64,000 nt of DNA, from NCBI RefSeq assembly GCF_000252995.1, contig NC_015761.1, positions 620,001 to 684,000 of the forward strand, in the 5' to 3' direction. This stretch comes from Salmonella bongori NCTC 12419. GTDB lineage: Bacteria; Pseudomonadota; Gammaproteobacteria; Enterobacterales; Enterobacteriaceae. The notes beneath the pieces were generated by a model. That model saw only the letters and a list, made by a program, of their open reading frames with translations. It did no database searches and was not told where the DNA came from. Shown piece by piece: positions 42,310-52,602 of the stretch (its first letter is position 1; every line of letters begins with the position of its first letter). A program made the translations under genes and the position numbers.

Positions 42310-43629
42310 TCAGCCGTGTTTATTTTTCAGTTCAAAACGTGGTGAGACCAGGCCGTATAACGTCCAGCCAAGGAAGGTCACAATTGAGCCGTACAGCATG
42401 GCTTCTTCACCGGAGGAATATAGCGCGTAGAAGCTATACATTGCGCCAATGAAGGCCACGAAGTTAGCGACTTTCGCTTTTGATGACGGTACATTCGCCA
42501 TTTTCTGAATGATAACCAGCGCGGCCATCGACAGAATGTATGGAATAATGTTCGTCACCACCGCCAGGTTAACCAGGACGTTAAACTGACTATTCAGCGA
42601 CGGGCTAATGGTCATCAGCGACAAGCCGGTCTGAATAATCACAATAATCAACATCCCTTGTACCGGCGCGTCGACTTTCGTTACGCGAGAGAAGACTTTC
42701 GGGAAGTAGCCTTCGTCAGCGGAAGATTTAAAGACCTGCGCGATAGTAAACTGCCAGCCCAGTAATGAGCCGCAGCAGGACATTACCATCAGCGCCATGA
42801 TCACTTTACCTACCGCAGGTGTGAACATCTGCGCAAACGCCAGACCAAACGGCGCCGTAGAGTTCGCCAGATCCATGTTCGGTACAATCCCGGCGATCAC
42901 GTTAGTCGAAACGATATAAATGACTGCCGCGCCCAGCGTACCGCCCAGTACTGCGATGGGGACGTTCTTTTCCGGATTCTCGACGACATCGGCGTTGGCG
43001 CAGGCGGATTCCAGGCCAAGAAATGCCCACAGTGTCATGGCGATGGAAGAACCAACCGCACTAAAGAATGGAACATGATGCGGGTTCCAGGATGCTACGT
43101 ACATGCTGGGGCTAAACCAGAACCAGCCGATGATGCACAGGCCGACTACCGGAATGATGACGCCCCAGACGGTGACGCTACTGATCTGTCCGGTAATACG
43201 CGCGCCGCCAAAGTTTGCAATGGTACAAATCCACAATACGCCGATAGTGGCCAGACCGATCTGGATCGGTGTCAGCGCGGCGCCGAATAATTCGGTACCA
43301 TAACCGACAGCAGAGATGGCGATAGCGACGTTGGCGATCAGCAGAGAGACGCCATAGGTATAGTTCGCCATAAAGTTGCCGGATTTACCGAAGGCATATT
43401 CGGCGTAGCCGCCCATACCGCCGGATTTACGGCTAAACATACCGCACTTCGCAAATGCCCAGGCCAGCGCCATCGAGCCGACGGCAGTGACCAGCCAGGA
43501 AATGATGGATATCGTACCGACCTCAGACAGCTTGGTTGGCAGCATGATGATCCCGGAGCCCATCATGTTGACCATTGTCAGAATGGTGAGCTGCACGACA
43601 CCCATTTTGTTGGCTTTAGGTTTACTCAT
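42310..43629 (-). CDS. potE: Putrescine-ornithine antiporter PotE
   Basis: PotE exchanges intracellular putrescine for external ornithine (and imports putrescine at neutral pH) across the inner membrane. The 439-residue APC-family protein has twelve hydrophobic segments, with the first-helix motif MVNMMGSGIIMLPTKL. It overlaps the speF stop by 4 bp (ATGA), so decarboxylase and antiporter are made together and form an acid-resistance cycle. Confidence 0.97.
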   Translation of the reverse strand: MSKPKANKMGVVQLTILTMVNMMGSGIIMLPTKLSEVGTISIISWLVTAVGSMALAWAFAKCGMFSRKSGGMGGYAEYAFGKSGNFMANYTYGVSLLIANVAIAISAVGYGTELFGAALTPIQIGLATIGVLWICTIANFGGARITGQISSVTVWGVIIPVVGLCIIGWFWFSPSMYVASWNPHHVPFFSAVGSSIAMTLWAFLGLESACANADVVENPEKNVPIAVLGGTLGAAVIYIVSTNVIAGIVPNMDLANSTAPFGLAFAQMFTPAVGKVIMALMVMSCCGSLLGWQFTIAQVFKSSADEGYFPKVFSRVTKVDAPVQGMLIIVIIQTGLSLMTISPSLNSQFNVLVNLAVVTNIIPYILSMAALVIIQKMANVPSSKAKVANFVAFIGAMYSFYALYSSGEEAMLYGSIVTFLGWTLYGLVSPRFELKNKHG

Positions 43630-45824
43630 AATTTTTCCTCCTTCAACAGGGAGCGCTGCATGTCGCGAGGCTTAATGACATAGCACCAGACCTGTTTGCG
43701 GCCGTCGTGTTCTTCGATATAAACGCCCTGCAGTTCAGGCGCAAAGCCCGGTAGCAGGTTAATGCCTTCCTCCAGGGCACTGAAGTAGCGCAGGACTGAG
43801 CCGCCCCAGATTTCACCCGGAACCACACACAGTACTCCCGGCGGGTAAGGCAGAGCGCCTTCAGCCGCGATACGGCCTTCCGCGTCCGGCAGGCGAACCA
43901 GTTCGACCTCGCCACGCAGATAGGCGTAGTTGGCTTCTTGCGGGTTCATACTGACTTTCGGGAAATGTGATTTACGGAACATCTCTTTTTGCAGCTGTTT
44001 CACGTTGTGCCGCGCATAAAGATCATGCATCTCCTGGCAAAGTTGACGCAGGGTGTAACCGGCGTAACGCGATTCATGCTGTTTGTAGATAGACGGTAAT
44101 ACTTCGGCCAGCGGCGCATCTGCTTCCAGTAGTTTTTCGAAACGCGCCAGCAGAGCCACAAGCTGTTGCAATTTCGCCATATCTTCCGCCGGCGTCAGCA
44201 GGAACAGAATGGAGTTGAGATCGCATTTTTCCGGTACAACGCCGTTCTCGCGCAGGAAGTTAGCAAGGATAGTGGCAGGAACGCCAAAGTCTTCATATTC
44301 GCCACTCGCTGCATTGATACCCGGGGTGGTGAGCAACAGTTTGCAAGGGTCGACGAAGTACTGATGTTCGGCATAGCCTTCAAACGCATGCCAGTGTTCC
44401 CCCGGGACGAAGTGGAAGAAACGCAGATCGCTTGCGATCTCAGACGTCGGGTATGACTGCCACGGCTTGCCGTCAATCATTTCCGGCACGAATGGACGGA
44501 TATGATGACAGTTCTCGAGGATTAATTTACGGGCATCGATGCCGTTAACCACACAATCCATCCACATATTGCGACCGCTGACGCCTTCGTGCATTTTGGC
44601 GTTAACGTCCAGCGCGGCGAACAGCGGATAGAACGGGCTGGTGGAGGCGTGCATCATAAAGGCGTTGTTCATGCGCTTATGCGGCACGTAGCGCGATTGC
44701 CCTTTGATATGGCTATCTTTTTTATGGATCTGCGAGGTCTGGGAGAAACCGGCTTGTTGTTTATGAACGGACTGCGTCACCAGAATACCCGGATCGTTTT
44801 CGTTCAGTTCCAGCAGCAGCGGCGAACAATCGGCCATCATCGGAATAAATTGTTCATAGCCGACCCAGGCGGAGTCAAACAGGATGTAGTCGCACAGATG
44901 ACCAATTTTATCGACGACCTGACGGGCGTTATAAATGGTACCGTCGTAGGTGCCTAACTGGATGACGGCCAGACGGAATGGACGTGCTTCGCGGGCACGC
45001 TGCGGCGCGACTTCGCTAATCAGTTCGCGCAGATAATCTTCTTCAAAGCAGTGAGCGTCGATCCCGCCGATAAAACCATACGGGTTACGTGCGGTTTCCA
45101 GATAAACTGGCGTTGCGCCCGCCTGCAATAATGCGCCGTGGTGGTTAGATTTGTGGTTGTTACGGTCAAACAGAACCAGATCGCCCGGTGTTAACAGCGC
45201 GTTGAGTACGACTTTGTTAGAGGAGGAGGTCCCGTTCAGCACAAAGTAGGTCTTATCAGCGTTGAAGACTTTCGCCGCATGTTGCTGCGCAATGCAGGGG
45301 GCACCTTCGTGAATCAGCAGATCGCCCATGGCCACGTCCGCGTTGCATAGGTCGGAGCGGAAGAGGGTTTCGCCAAAGTATTCCACGAACTGATTACCGG
45401 CAGGATGACGGCGGAAGAATTCGCCGCCCTGATGCCCCGGGCAGTCAAATGCGCTGTTGCCCTGGTTGACATAATCCACCAGCGCGCGGAAGAACGGCGG
45501 ACGTAACTGTGTTTCATAATGGCTTGCCGCTGTCTCCAGTTGGCGACCATAGAAGGCAGTACGGGATTCATTATATTCGAATACACCAGAGATACGCGGC
45601 AGATACTCAGGCGGTACGCGCCCTTCGTCGTGTGTCGCGACAAACACGGGAATACCGTAACCCGTTGCGTCGATTTCATCGAGTTTTCCTCGCTCAATAT
45701 CTTCGATGGATAACACGATGGCAGCCACGTCGATAAAACGACTTTCATCAACATTTACAATATTACGCTGTGTAGAAAAACAATCCGGGCAATGGCGGCT
45801 AACGGCAATTTTTAATTCTGACAT
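43626..45824 (-). CDS. speF: Inducible ornithine decarboxylase SpeF
   Basis: SpeF converts ornithine to putrescine and CO2 with PLP, consuming a proton at low pH. The 732-residue protein equals E. coli. A receiver-like wing domain precedes the PLP fold, and the PLP lysine is in SVHKQQAGFSQ near residue 355. Expression is induced by ornithine at low pH through the SpeFL arrest peptide about 380 nt upstream on the same message. Confidence 0.97.
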   Translation of the reverse strand: MSELKIAVSRHCPDCFSTQRNIVNVDESRFIDVAAIVLSIEDIERGKLDEIDATGYGIPVFVATHDEGRVPPEYLPRISGVFEYNESRTAFYGRQLETAASHYETQLRPPFFRALVDYVNQGNSAFDCPGHQGGEFFRRHPAGNQFVEYFGETLFRSDLCNADVAMGDLLIHEGAPCIAQQHAAKVFNADKTYFVLNGTSSSNKVVLNALLTPGDLVLFDRNNHKSNHHGALLQAGATPVYLETARNPYGFIGGIDAHCFEEDYLRELISEVAPQRAREARPFRLAVIQLGTYDGTIYNARQVVDKIGHLCDYILFDSAWVGYEQFIPMMADCSPLLLELNENDPGILVTQSVHKQQAGFSQTSQIHKKDSHIKGQSRYVPHKRMNNAFMMHASTSPFYPLFAALDVNAKMHEGVSGRNMWMDCVVNGIDARKLILENCHHIRPFVPEMIDGKPWQSYPTSEIASDLRFFHFVPGEHWHAFEGYAEHQYFVDPCKLLLTTPGINAASGEYEDFGVPATILANFLRENGVVPEKCDLNSILFLLTPAEDMAKLQQLVALLARFEKLLEADAPLAEVLPSIYKQHESRYAGYTLRQLCQEMHDLYARHNVKQLQKEMFRKSHFPKVSMNPQEANYAYLRGEVELVRLPDAEGRIAAEGALPYPPGVLCVVPGEIWGGSVLRYFSALEEGINLLPGFAPELQGVYIEEHDGRKQVWCYVIKPRDMQRSLLKEEKL

Positions 45825-46203
45825 TTTTTCATCTCTTTATTTCAGGTAATAGCAGGCCCTCAATTTCTCGACGGAGAAACTGATTCTTCCGGAAAAAATC
45901 AAAGCTATCCCGCTGATAAAAAATCAGTAAATTAGCTTTATTTTAGATGTAATAAACCCTAACCCGTCCGGTCACGAGAAATACAGGATTTAAGAGTTTG
46001 AGTACGACGATATACAGGCGGAAACCGTGATAACTAAAATCGTGCGAAGTCTGGATTTCTTCTGTCAGACCAGGTGGTTATCGGGCTGTACATAAAGAGA
46101 TTTCCCTACTTTTGCTTTTAACAATTTGAGTTATTTAGGCAATAGACCTGAATGACATAAGGGTCGGAAAGACCTGTATGCTGAAGTACCCGTAGCAAAA
46201 AAA
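45825..46203 (-). promoter_or_regulatory. speF leader region after speFL
   Basis: A 379-nt transcribed spacer between the speFL stop and the speF start. It begins with an inverted repeat CCCGGTAG/CTACGGG around a U7 loop right at the speFL stop (about 46187-46213) and continues A/U-rich and poor in obvious genes. In E. coli and Salmonella, Rho-dependent termination in this leader is relieved when ornithine stalls the ribosome on SpeFL. No other coding frame is convincing. Confidence 0.7.
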
Positions 46204-46308
46204 CTACCGGGCATTAAAGAAATGAAAGTCGAAACTGTTACGGTGGGCAAACATCATAATATGCGTTGTCCGCCTTATATGGGGCATAAAACGATTATTA
46301 TTTTCCAT
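46204..46308 (-). CDS. speFL: SpeFL (Orf34) ornithine-sensing arrest peptide
   Basis: A 34-codon leader that begins MENNNRFMPHIRRTTHIMM and ends SFDFHFFNAR followed by TAG. It matches the SpeFL/Orf34 peptide that stalls the ribosome at its stop codon when ornithine is bound in the exit tunnel, preventing Rho termination and inducing speF-potE. Compared with the recalled E. coli peptide only residue 19 differs (Met for Lys). The ATG is preceded by AAGGATCTC, an acceptable ribosome-binding site. Confidence 0.92.
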   Translation of the reverse strand: MENNNRFMPHIRRTTHIMMFAHRNSFDFHFFNAR

Positions 46309-46585
46309 TTTGAGATCCTTTCATTGATTTATTGAAAGCATGGATATTTTATCCAGGCAGCATCAATGATCTGTGAACCAGATCAACAAAAAACGATCAT
46401 TTGAAAAATAATTAGTCGACGATTATGCATATCGTGCTGTTAGATAATGAGTTGTTTCTTTAATGTTAAATATATGTGTTTTATATCCTTAATGAAATAT
46501 CATCTCGCCGCGAAAATAATCATTCGCGACGGCGAAAATAAATAACATAAAATTCATCATTTATTTAAAAATAATGAATAGCTAT
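46309..46585 (-). promoter_or_regulatory. Intergenic region kdpE-speFL
   Basis: A very A/T-rich 277-bp gap that should hold the speF promoter. Several possible -10 elements are present and none stands out. No gene is seen. Confidence 0.45.
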
Positions 46586-47263
46586 TCATGGCATAAAGCG
46601 ATAGCCAATGCCGGTCTCGGTAATAAAGTGGCGTGGGCGGGTGGGATCTTGTTCCAGTTTCTGGCGTAAATGCCCCATATAGATGCGCAAATAGTGGCTA
46701 TGCTCCACGGCGTTAGGGCCCCAGACCTGGTTTAATAACTGCCGTTGGGTTAATACCTTGCCGGCATTATTGAGTAATACCGCCAGCAGGCGGAACTCAA
46801 TCGGCGTCAGATGGATTTCTTCGTCGCCACGGTGGATCACGCGTGCGGCGAGATCGACCGTCACGTTGGAAAAGCGGACGACAGGATCGGCGCAAGGGCT
46901 GGCGGTGTGCCGTCTTAGCGCTACACGTAAACGCGCCTGTAGCTCGCCAATGCCGAACGGCTTGCTCAGGTAATCGTCAGCCCCGGCATCAAGCGCGGCA
47001 ATCTTATCACTCTCTTCGCTACGGGCGGAAAGCACAATAATGGGTATCGCGCTCCACTGACGCAGGTCGCGAATGAAATCGATACCGTCACCGTCTGGCA
47101 GGCCGAGGTCGAGAATAATCAGATCGGGCTTTCGCGTGGCGGCTTCCAGTAAACCGCGTTGTAATGTTTCCGCCTCATACACGCGCAGACCGTCGCCTTC
47201 CAGCGCGGCGCGCAGAAAGCGGCGGATGGCCTGTTCATCTTCAACAATCAGAACGTTCGTCAC
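46586..47263 (-). CDS. kdpE: Response regulator KdpE
   Basis: KdpE is the OmpR-family regulator that activates kdpFABC when phosphorylated by KdpD. The 225-residue protein has a receiver domain with phospho-acceptor Asp52 (LIILDLGLPDGDG) and a C-terminal winged helix ending SHYLRIYMGHLRQKLE. It overlaps kdpD by 4 bp (ATGA). Its binding site is visible upstream of kdpF. Confidence 0.97.
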   Translation of the reverse strand: MTNVLIVEDEQAIRRFLRAALEGDGLRVYEAETLQRGLLEAATRKPDLIILDLGLPDGDGIDFIRDLRQWSAIPIIVLSARSEESDKIAALDAGADDYLSKPFGIGELQARLRVALRRHTASPCADPVVRFSNVTVDLAARVIHRGDEEIHLTPIEFRLLAVLLNNAGKVLTQRQLLNQVWGPNAVEHSHYLRIYMGHLRQKLEQDPTRPRHFITETGIGYRFMP

Positions 47264-49944
47264 AAATCCTCATGAAAATCATCAAGTTCAGGGGGATTCC
47301 CTTGCGGCAGTGTAACACGAAAACAGGCGCCGCCCTGGGGGCGATTATAGGCGATGAGCGTACCTCCGTGTACCTCCACGATGGCGTGACAAATTGCCAA
47401 CCCCAGCCCCACTCCGGGGACGGCGGACTCTTTATTGCCGCGGGCGAACTTATCGAAAATAGCCTTTTCTTGTCCCTCAGGAATACCCGGCCCGTTATCC
47501 CAGACGTCCAGTTGCAGGCGATCGTCCTTCACCGCAGCATCTATACCAATACAGGCCTGCGGCCCGGCGTACTTAACGGCATTTTCCAGCAGGTTGATCA
47601 GCACGCGCTCAAATAAGGGGCCATCGACATGGATTAAAGTCAGTTGTTGCGGTAGCGACAAAGTAATCGGGTGCAGTAAACCCGGCTCCAGCATCTGTAA
47701 TGCGCTTCCGACCACCTCTTCCAGCGTCAGCCACTCTTTTTTAAGATTAAACCCGCCGGACTGAATACGCGCCATATCCAGCAAATTATTCACCAGCCGG
47801 GTGGTGTTGAGAATATGCTGGCGGATTTCACTGGCCTGACGCGCATGGGGTGATCCTGCGCTGGCTAAATCCAGCGTCAAAATTTCCGCCTGGCCGAACA
47901 GTACCGTTAACGGCGTACGTAAATCGTGCGACAGCGCCGCCAGCAGCGCATTGCGAATGCTTTCGCGTTCGCTGGCGAGACGCGCCTGTTCTTCGCTGGC
48001 GGTCAGCACCAGTCGTTCCAGCGCATTGGCGACCAGCAGTGTGAACGTTTCCAGCAAACGTTGCTGTTCTGGCACCATCAACTGGCGCAGATTCCCCGGT
48101 TCGACGATAGCCAGACCGTACGTTTTATCGGCGCTTTTCAATGGCAGAATCTGATAGGGCACGCCGGGAAGTGTATCGGTGCCTGCACCGGCAGGCTGTC
48201 CTTTATCAAAACTCCAGCGTGCAATGGCGTCATCCCACGGCGTGATACCCTGCTGATGCGTGAGAGGCAGTAATTTACCGTTGGCATCAGGCAATAAAAT
48301 TTGACTGCGCGCCTGGAAAGTGGAGGCGATAAATTGCTCGCTGGTGGCGGCGATATCACGTTCGCTACGCCCGACGGCCAGCGCTTTAGACATCTCATAT
48401 AAATGGCGGGTACGCTGTTCCCGGTAACGAGCGACGCGTGCCTGGTAACGTACCCCGGCAGTAAGATTGCCGATGACCAGACCGACCGTCAGCATCACAG
48501 CAAAGGTCAGCAAATACTGCACGTCCGAGACGGCGAGCGTTCCGCGCGGCGCGATAAAAAAGAGATCAAAACTCGCCACGTTAATCACCGTTGCCACCAC
48601 TGACGGCCAGCGTCCGTAAAGCAGTGCGATAACCACCACGCCCAACAAATAGAGCATCACCAGATTAGCGGCATCGAAAGCGACGAGCCACTGCATGGCG
48701 ATAAGCGTGGTGAAGGCGCAAAGTGCAATGGCGACCAGACAACCCTGAAGTTGAGCGCGCCATTTTTCTTTAAAACTTCGGTTATCAGGTGCGGGAGCCA
48801 GCGCACGGGGAGGGGGGTCTTGCAGTGCAACAATCACCTGATCGAGATCCGGGGCGCGCCTGGCGAGACGATCGGCGAAAGTGTCGCGTCGCCACCAGCG
48901 CCGCGCCGCCGGACGGCCCATCACGACTTTTCCCAGATTATGTTCGCGGGCGTAGCGCACGACCGCTTTCTCTTCAGCAGGATCGGACAGAGTGGCGGTT
49001 TCCGCGCCAAGTTCCTGCGCCAGGCGCAGCGCGCTTAAAATTTCTCGTCGCTGTTTTTCTGGTAAGCGGTGTAGCGTTGGTGTTTCGACATAGATAGCAT
49101 GCCAGACGCTGCCGAGCCGGGAAGCCAGGCGAGCCGCGGTACGCACCAGTTTTTCGCTACCGGTATTATGTCCGATACACAATAAAATCGCATCGCGGGT
49201 ATGCCACACTTTCTCTTCGCCCGGACGAGCACGCCACGCACGCATCTGATCGTCCACGCGATCCGCTGTCCGGCGCAACGCCAGTTCGCGCAGAGCGATC
49301 AAATTACCCTTGCGGAAAAAATGCTCAATAGCCCGTTCCGCCTGACCGGCGATATACACTTTACCTTCCTTGAGACGTTGGCGTAGATCGTCGGGCGGCA
49401 GATCGACCAGGACGATTTCATCGGCAGCATCGAAAAAGGGATCGGGGACGGTTTCGCGTACCTGAATCCCCGTGACGCCGCTCACCACGTCGTTCAGACT
49501 TTCCAGATGCTGTACGTTAACAGTGGTGAAAACATCGATTCCCGCTTCCAGCAGCTCTTCAATATCCTGCCAGCGCTTAGGATGGCGTGAGCCCGGCGCG
49601 TTACTGTGCGCCAGCTCATCCATTAAAATCAGCGCCGGACGGCGGGCGAGGGCGGCATCCAGGTCAAATTCGCGAATTTGCCGCCCCCGGTGTGTGTGTC
49701 GTTTGGGCGGCAGAACGTCCAGCCCCTCCAACAGCGCGGCGGTCTCTTTACGACCATGTGTCTCCGCGACGCCGATCACCACATCCAGACCTTGCCCCCG
49801 TAGCCGCTGCGCCTGCGCCAGCATCGCCCAGGTTTTCCCGACGCCTGCACAGGCGCCGAAGAAAATTTTTAACGTCCCCCGATGGGGCTGTGGCGTTTGC
49901 TCCAACAAGCGATCCGGGTCAGGACGCAAGGGTTCATCATTCAT
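47260..49944 (-). CDS. kdpD: Sensor histidine kinase KdpD
   Basis: KdpD senses potassium limitation and phosphorylates or dephosphorylates KdpE. The 894-residue protein matches E. coli. The N-terminal KdpD domain has a P-loop-like GACAGVGKTWAML near residue 32, followed by a USP-like domain, four membrane helices (about 400-500), a GAF-like region and the kinase with His673 in AALSHDLRTPLT. The kinase ATP lid has DNGPGIP. It overlaps kdpC and kdpE by 4 bp each. Confidence 0.97.
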   Translation of the reverse strand: MNDEPLRPDPDRLLEQTPQPHRGTLKIFFGACAGVGKTWAMLAQAQRLRGQGLDVVIGVAETHGRKETAALLEGLDVLPPKRHTHRGRQIREFDLDAALARRPALILMDELAHSNAPGSRHPKRWQDIEELLEAGIDVFTTVNVQHLESLNDVVSGVTGIQVRETVPDPFFDAADEIVLVDLPPDDLRQRLKEGKVYIAGQAERAIEHFFRKGNLIALRELALRRTADRVDDQMRAWRARPGEEKVWHTRDAILLCIGHNTGSEKLVRTAARLASRLGSVWHAIYVETPTLHRLPEKQRREILSALRLAQELGAETATLSDPAEEKAVVRYAREHNLGKVVMGRPAARRWWRRDTFADRLARRAPDLDQVIVALQDPPPRALAPAPDNRSFKEKWRAQLQGCLVAIALCAFTTLIAMQWLVAFDAANLVMLYLLGVVVIALLYGRWPSVVATVINVASFDLFFIAPRGTLAVSDVQYLLTFAVMLTVGLVIGNLTAGVRYQARVARYREQRTRHLYEMSKALAVGRSERDIAATSEQFIASTFQARSQILLPDANGKLLPLTHQQGITPWDDAIARWSFDKGQPAGAGTDTLPGVPYQILPLKSADKTYGLAIVEPGNLRQLMVPEQQRLLETFTLLVANALERLVLTASEEQARLASERESIRNALLAALSHDLRTPLTVLFGQAEILTLDLASAGSPHARQASEIRQHILNTTRLVNNLLDMARIQSGGFNLKKEWLTLEEVVGSALQMLEPGLLHPITLSLPQQLTLIHVDGPLFERVLINLLENAVKYAGPQACIGIDAAVKDDRLQLDVWDNGPGIPEGQEKAIFDKFARGNKESAVPGVGLGLAICHAIVEVHGGTLIAYNRPQGGACFRVTLPQGNPPELDDFHEDL

Positions 49945-50525
49945 TTTGCTCTGTGTCCCTGTAGCGCATCCAGCGCCAGATTAAGCTCAACAATATTCAC
50001 CACCGGTTGCCCAAGAAAGCGCGCCAGCGGCCTGTGCGTATATTCTGCAACCAGTTGCGCCACCTGTTCAACGGGAAGCTGGCGAGCCGCCGCGACGCGG
50101 GGGATTTGCCATGCTGCGGCGTCGGGTGTCAGATTATTATCCAGCCCGCTTGCCGAGGCCGTTACCAGCTCAACCGGAACCGCAGCACTCGCCTCAGGGT
50201 TAGCGGCGCGTAACGCTGCGACACGGGCCTGTATTTGCGCATCCAGTTCGGGATTGCTGGCGGCCAGATTGCTCCCGCCTGATGCCATAGAATTATAAGG
50301 TGTATCGGCGGTGGCGGAGGGCCGACCATGAAAATAGCCCGCGGCGGTAAACGATTGTCCGATAAGCGCCGAGCCGCGTATTACATTGTCTTCACGAATC
50401 AGCGATCCATTGGCTTGCCAGGGAAACCACCACTGCCCCAGCGCTGTGGTCAGCAGCGGATAGACGCCACCGGTGAGGAGTAGCAGAAATACCATTGTCG
50501 AAAACACAGGACGTAAACCGATCAT
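49941..50525 (-). CDS. kdpC: KdpC subunit of the potassium-transporting ATPase
   Basis: KdpC has one N-terminal membrane helix and a periplasmic domain and stabilises the KdpFABC complex. The 194-residue protein starts MIGLRPVFSTMVFLLLLTGG and ends QGHRAK; E. coli KdpC is 190, and the difference is at the C-terminus. A start four codons earlier is possible but less likely. It lies 8 bp after kdpB and overlaps kdpD by 4 bp. Confidence 0.95.
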   Translation of the reverse strand: MIGLRPVFSTMVFLLLLTGGVYPLLTTALGQWWFPWQANGSLIREDNVIRGSALIGQSFTAAGYFHGRPSATADTPYNSMASGGSNLAASNPELDAQIQARVAALRAANPEASAAVPVELVTASASGLDNNLTPDAAAWQIPRVAAARQLPVEQVAQLVAEYTHRPLARFLGQPVVNIVELNLALDALQGHRAK

Positions 50526-50533
50526 CGTACACC

Positions 50534-52582
50534 TCACACCAGACCCAGCAGGGTCAGCAGGATATCAATCACTTTAATGCCAATAAACGGCACCACCAGG
50601 CCACCCAGACCATAGATCCATAAATTACGGCGCAGCATAGCTGATGCGGAAAGCGGCTTATAACTCACGCCCTTTAATGCCAGCGGGATCAGGAAAATAA
50701 TAATCAAGGCGTTAAAAATCACCGCGCTCAGAATGGCGGAGTTCGGCGAATGCAGCCCCATTACGTTGAGCGTGTTCAACTGTGGGTAAGTAGCGGCAAA
50801 CGCGGCGGGAATAATGGCGAAATATTTCGCCACATCGTTAGCGATACTGAAGGTGGTGAGCGAGCCGCGCGTCATCAGCATCTGTTTACCAATATGCACC
50901 ACTTCAATCAACTTGGTCGGGTTAGAGTCCAAATCCACCATATTACCGGCTTCTTTTGCCGCCTGGGTGCCTGAGTTCATCGCCACCGCGACGTCAGCCT
51001 GCGCCAGCGCCGGGGCATCGTTAGTGCCGTCGCCAGTCATGGCGACCAGCCGTCCTTCCGCCTGATATTGACGGATCAGCGCCAGCTTGGCTTCCGGCGT
51101 GGCTTCGGCAAGAAAATCGTCCACACCGGCTTCGGCGGCAATCGCTGCCGCCGTCAGGCGGTTATCGCCAGTGATCATCACCGTTTTGATGCCCATCTTG
51201 CGTAGCTGGGCGAAGCGCTCTTTAATGCCGCCTTTGACGATATCCTTAAGCGCAATGACGCCCAGCACGCGCGCACCTTCCACCACCACCAGCGGCGTCG
51301 CGCCAAGACGTGCCACGTTCTCGACGTTTTGCTCCACATCGGCAGGGAAATAGCCGCCATTGCTTTCGACATGACGACGAATGGCATCTACCGAACCTTT
51401 ACGGATCATCCGGTTATCAATATTAATGCCACTCATGCGGCTTTGCGCGGTGAACGGAACAAAGGTAGCATGAAGCGCCTGTACATCGCGCTCGCGTAGA
51501 TTAAAGCGCTGTTTGGCAAGGACAACAATGCTACGGCCTTCCGGTGTTTCGTCGGCCAGTGAAGCGAGCTGCGCGGCGTCGGCCAGGGTGCGCTCGTCCA
51601 CGCCCCGGGCGGGAATAAAATCGGACGCCTGACGGTTGCCGAGCGTGATAGTGCCGGTTTTATCCAGCAGCAGCACGTCGACATCGCCTGCGGCTTCTAC
51701 AGCGCGGCCGCTGGTGGCGATTACATTCGCGCCCAGCATCCGGCTCATTCCGGCGACGCCAATGGCGGAAAGCAATCCGCCGATGGTCGTTGGGATAAGG
51801 CAGACCAACAGTGCGACCAGTATGGTGACGCTGACCGCGTTACCGCCCCAGGCGGAGAAGGGCCACAGGGTGGCGGTCGCCAGTAAAAAGACAATGGTCA
51901 GGGCAATGAGCAGAATTGTCAGGGCGACTTCATTAGGCGTTTTCCGCCGCTGGGCGCCTTCCACCATCGCGATCATTCGGTCAAGAAAGGTTTCGCCAGG
52001 ATTCACGCTGCACGTAATCACCAGCCAGTCGGAGAGCACTCGCGTGCCGCCGGTTACCGAGGCGAAATCGCCGCCGGATTCGCGGATCACGGGCGCTGAT
52101 TCGCCGGTAATTGCACTTTCATCCACCGACGCGCCGCCTTCGATCACCTCACCATCACAGGGAATAATATCGCCCGCCTTGACCAGCACAATATCGCCTT
52201 TACGCAGTTCAGCGGCAGGCACGTTGTCCGCCTGCGCATCATGGCGTGGGGCGCGCAGACGGCGAGCGAACGCCATCTTTTTCACCCCTTTTAGGCTATT
52301 TGCCTGGGCTTTGCTGCGACCTTCCGCCAGCGCGTCGGCAAAATTAGCGAACAGGACGGTGAACCATAGCCACAGGCTGATAGCGCCAGTGAACAATGTG
52401 TTTCCTGCCAGTTGGCCTGTTAGCATGGCGAGCGTTAATAGCGTGGTTAACACGCTACCGACCCAGACCACAAACATCACCGGGTTACGCCACTGGGCGC
52501 GTGGGCTGAGTTTTTTTACTGCATCCGTTAGCGCCTGTACGAGCAAAACAGGTTCGAACAGCGCCAGTTGCTTGCGACTCAT
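50534..52582 (-). CDS. kdpB: Potassium-transporting ATPase ATP-binding subunit KdpB
   Basis: KdpB is the P-type ATPase subunit that energises K+ uptake. The 682-residue protein has the phosphorylated Asp in LLLDKTGTITLG (near 307), the TGES actuator motif AITGESAPV and the hinge motif MTGDGTNDAPALAQAD. The start at 52582 (MSRKQLALFEP) is the family start. The gene follows kdpA by 20 bp. Confidence 0.97.
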   Translation of the reverse strand: MSRKQLALFEPVLLVQALTDAVKKLSPRAQWRNPVMFVVWVGSVLTTLLTLAMLTGQLAGNTLFTGAISLWLWFTVLFANFADALAEGRSKAQANSLKGVKKMAFARRLRAPRHDAQADNVPAAELRKGDIVLVKAGDIIPCDGEVIEGGASVDESAITGESAPVIRESGGDFASVTGGTRVLSDWLVITCSVNPGETFLDRMIAMVEGAQRRKTPNEVALTILLIALTIVFLLATATLWPFSAWGGNAVSVTILVALLVCLIPTTIGGLLSAIGVAGMSRMLGANVIATSGRAVEAAGDVDVLLLDKTGTITLGNRQASDFIPARGVDERTLADAAQLASLADETPEGRSIVVLAKQRFNLRERDVQALHATFVPFTAQSRMSGINIDNRMIRKGSVDAIRRHVESNGGYFPADVEQNVENVARLGATPLVVVEGARVLGVIALKDIVKGGIKERFAQLRKMGIKTVMITGDNRLTAAAIAAEAGVDDFLAEATPEAKLALIRQYQAEGRLVAMTGDGTNDAPALAQADVAVAMNSGTQAAKEAGNMVDLDSNPTKLIEVVHIGKQMLMTRGSLTTFSIANDVAKYFAIIPAAFAATYPQLNTLNVMGLHSPNSAILSAVIFNALIIIFLIPLALKGVSYKPLSASAMLRRNLWIYGLGGLVVPFIGIKVIDILLTLLGLV

Positions 52583-52602
52583 ATCAATGTACTCCGCATC
52601 GC

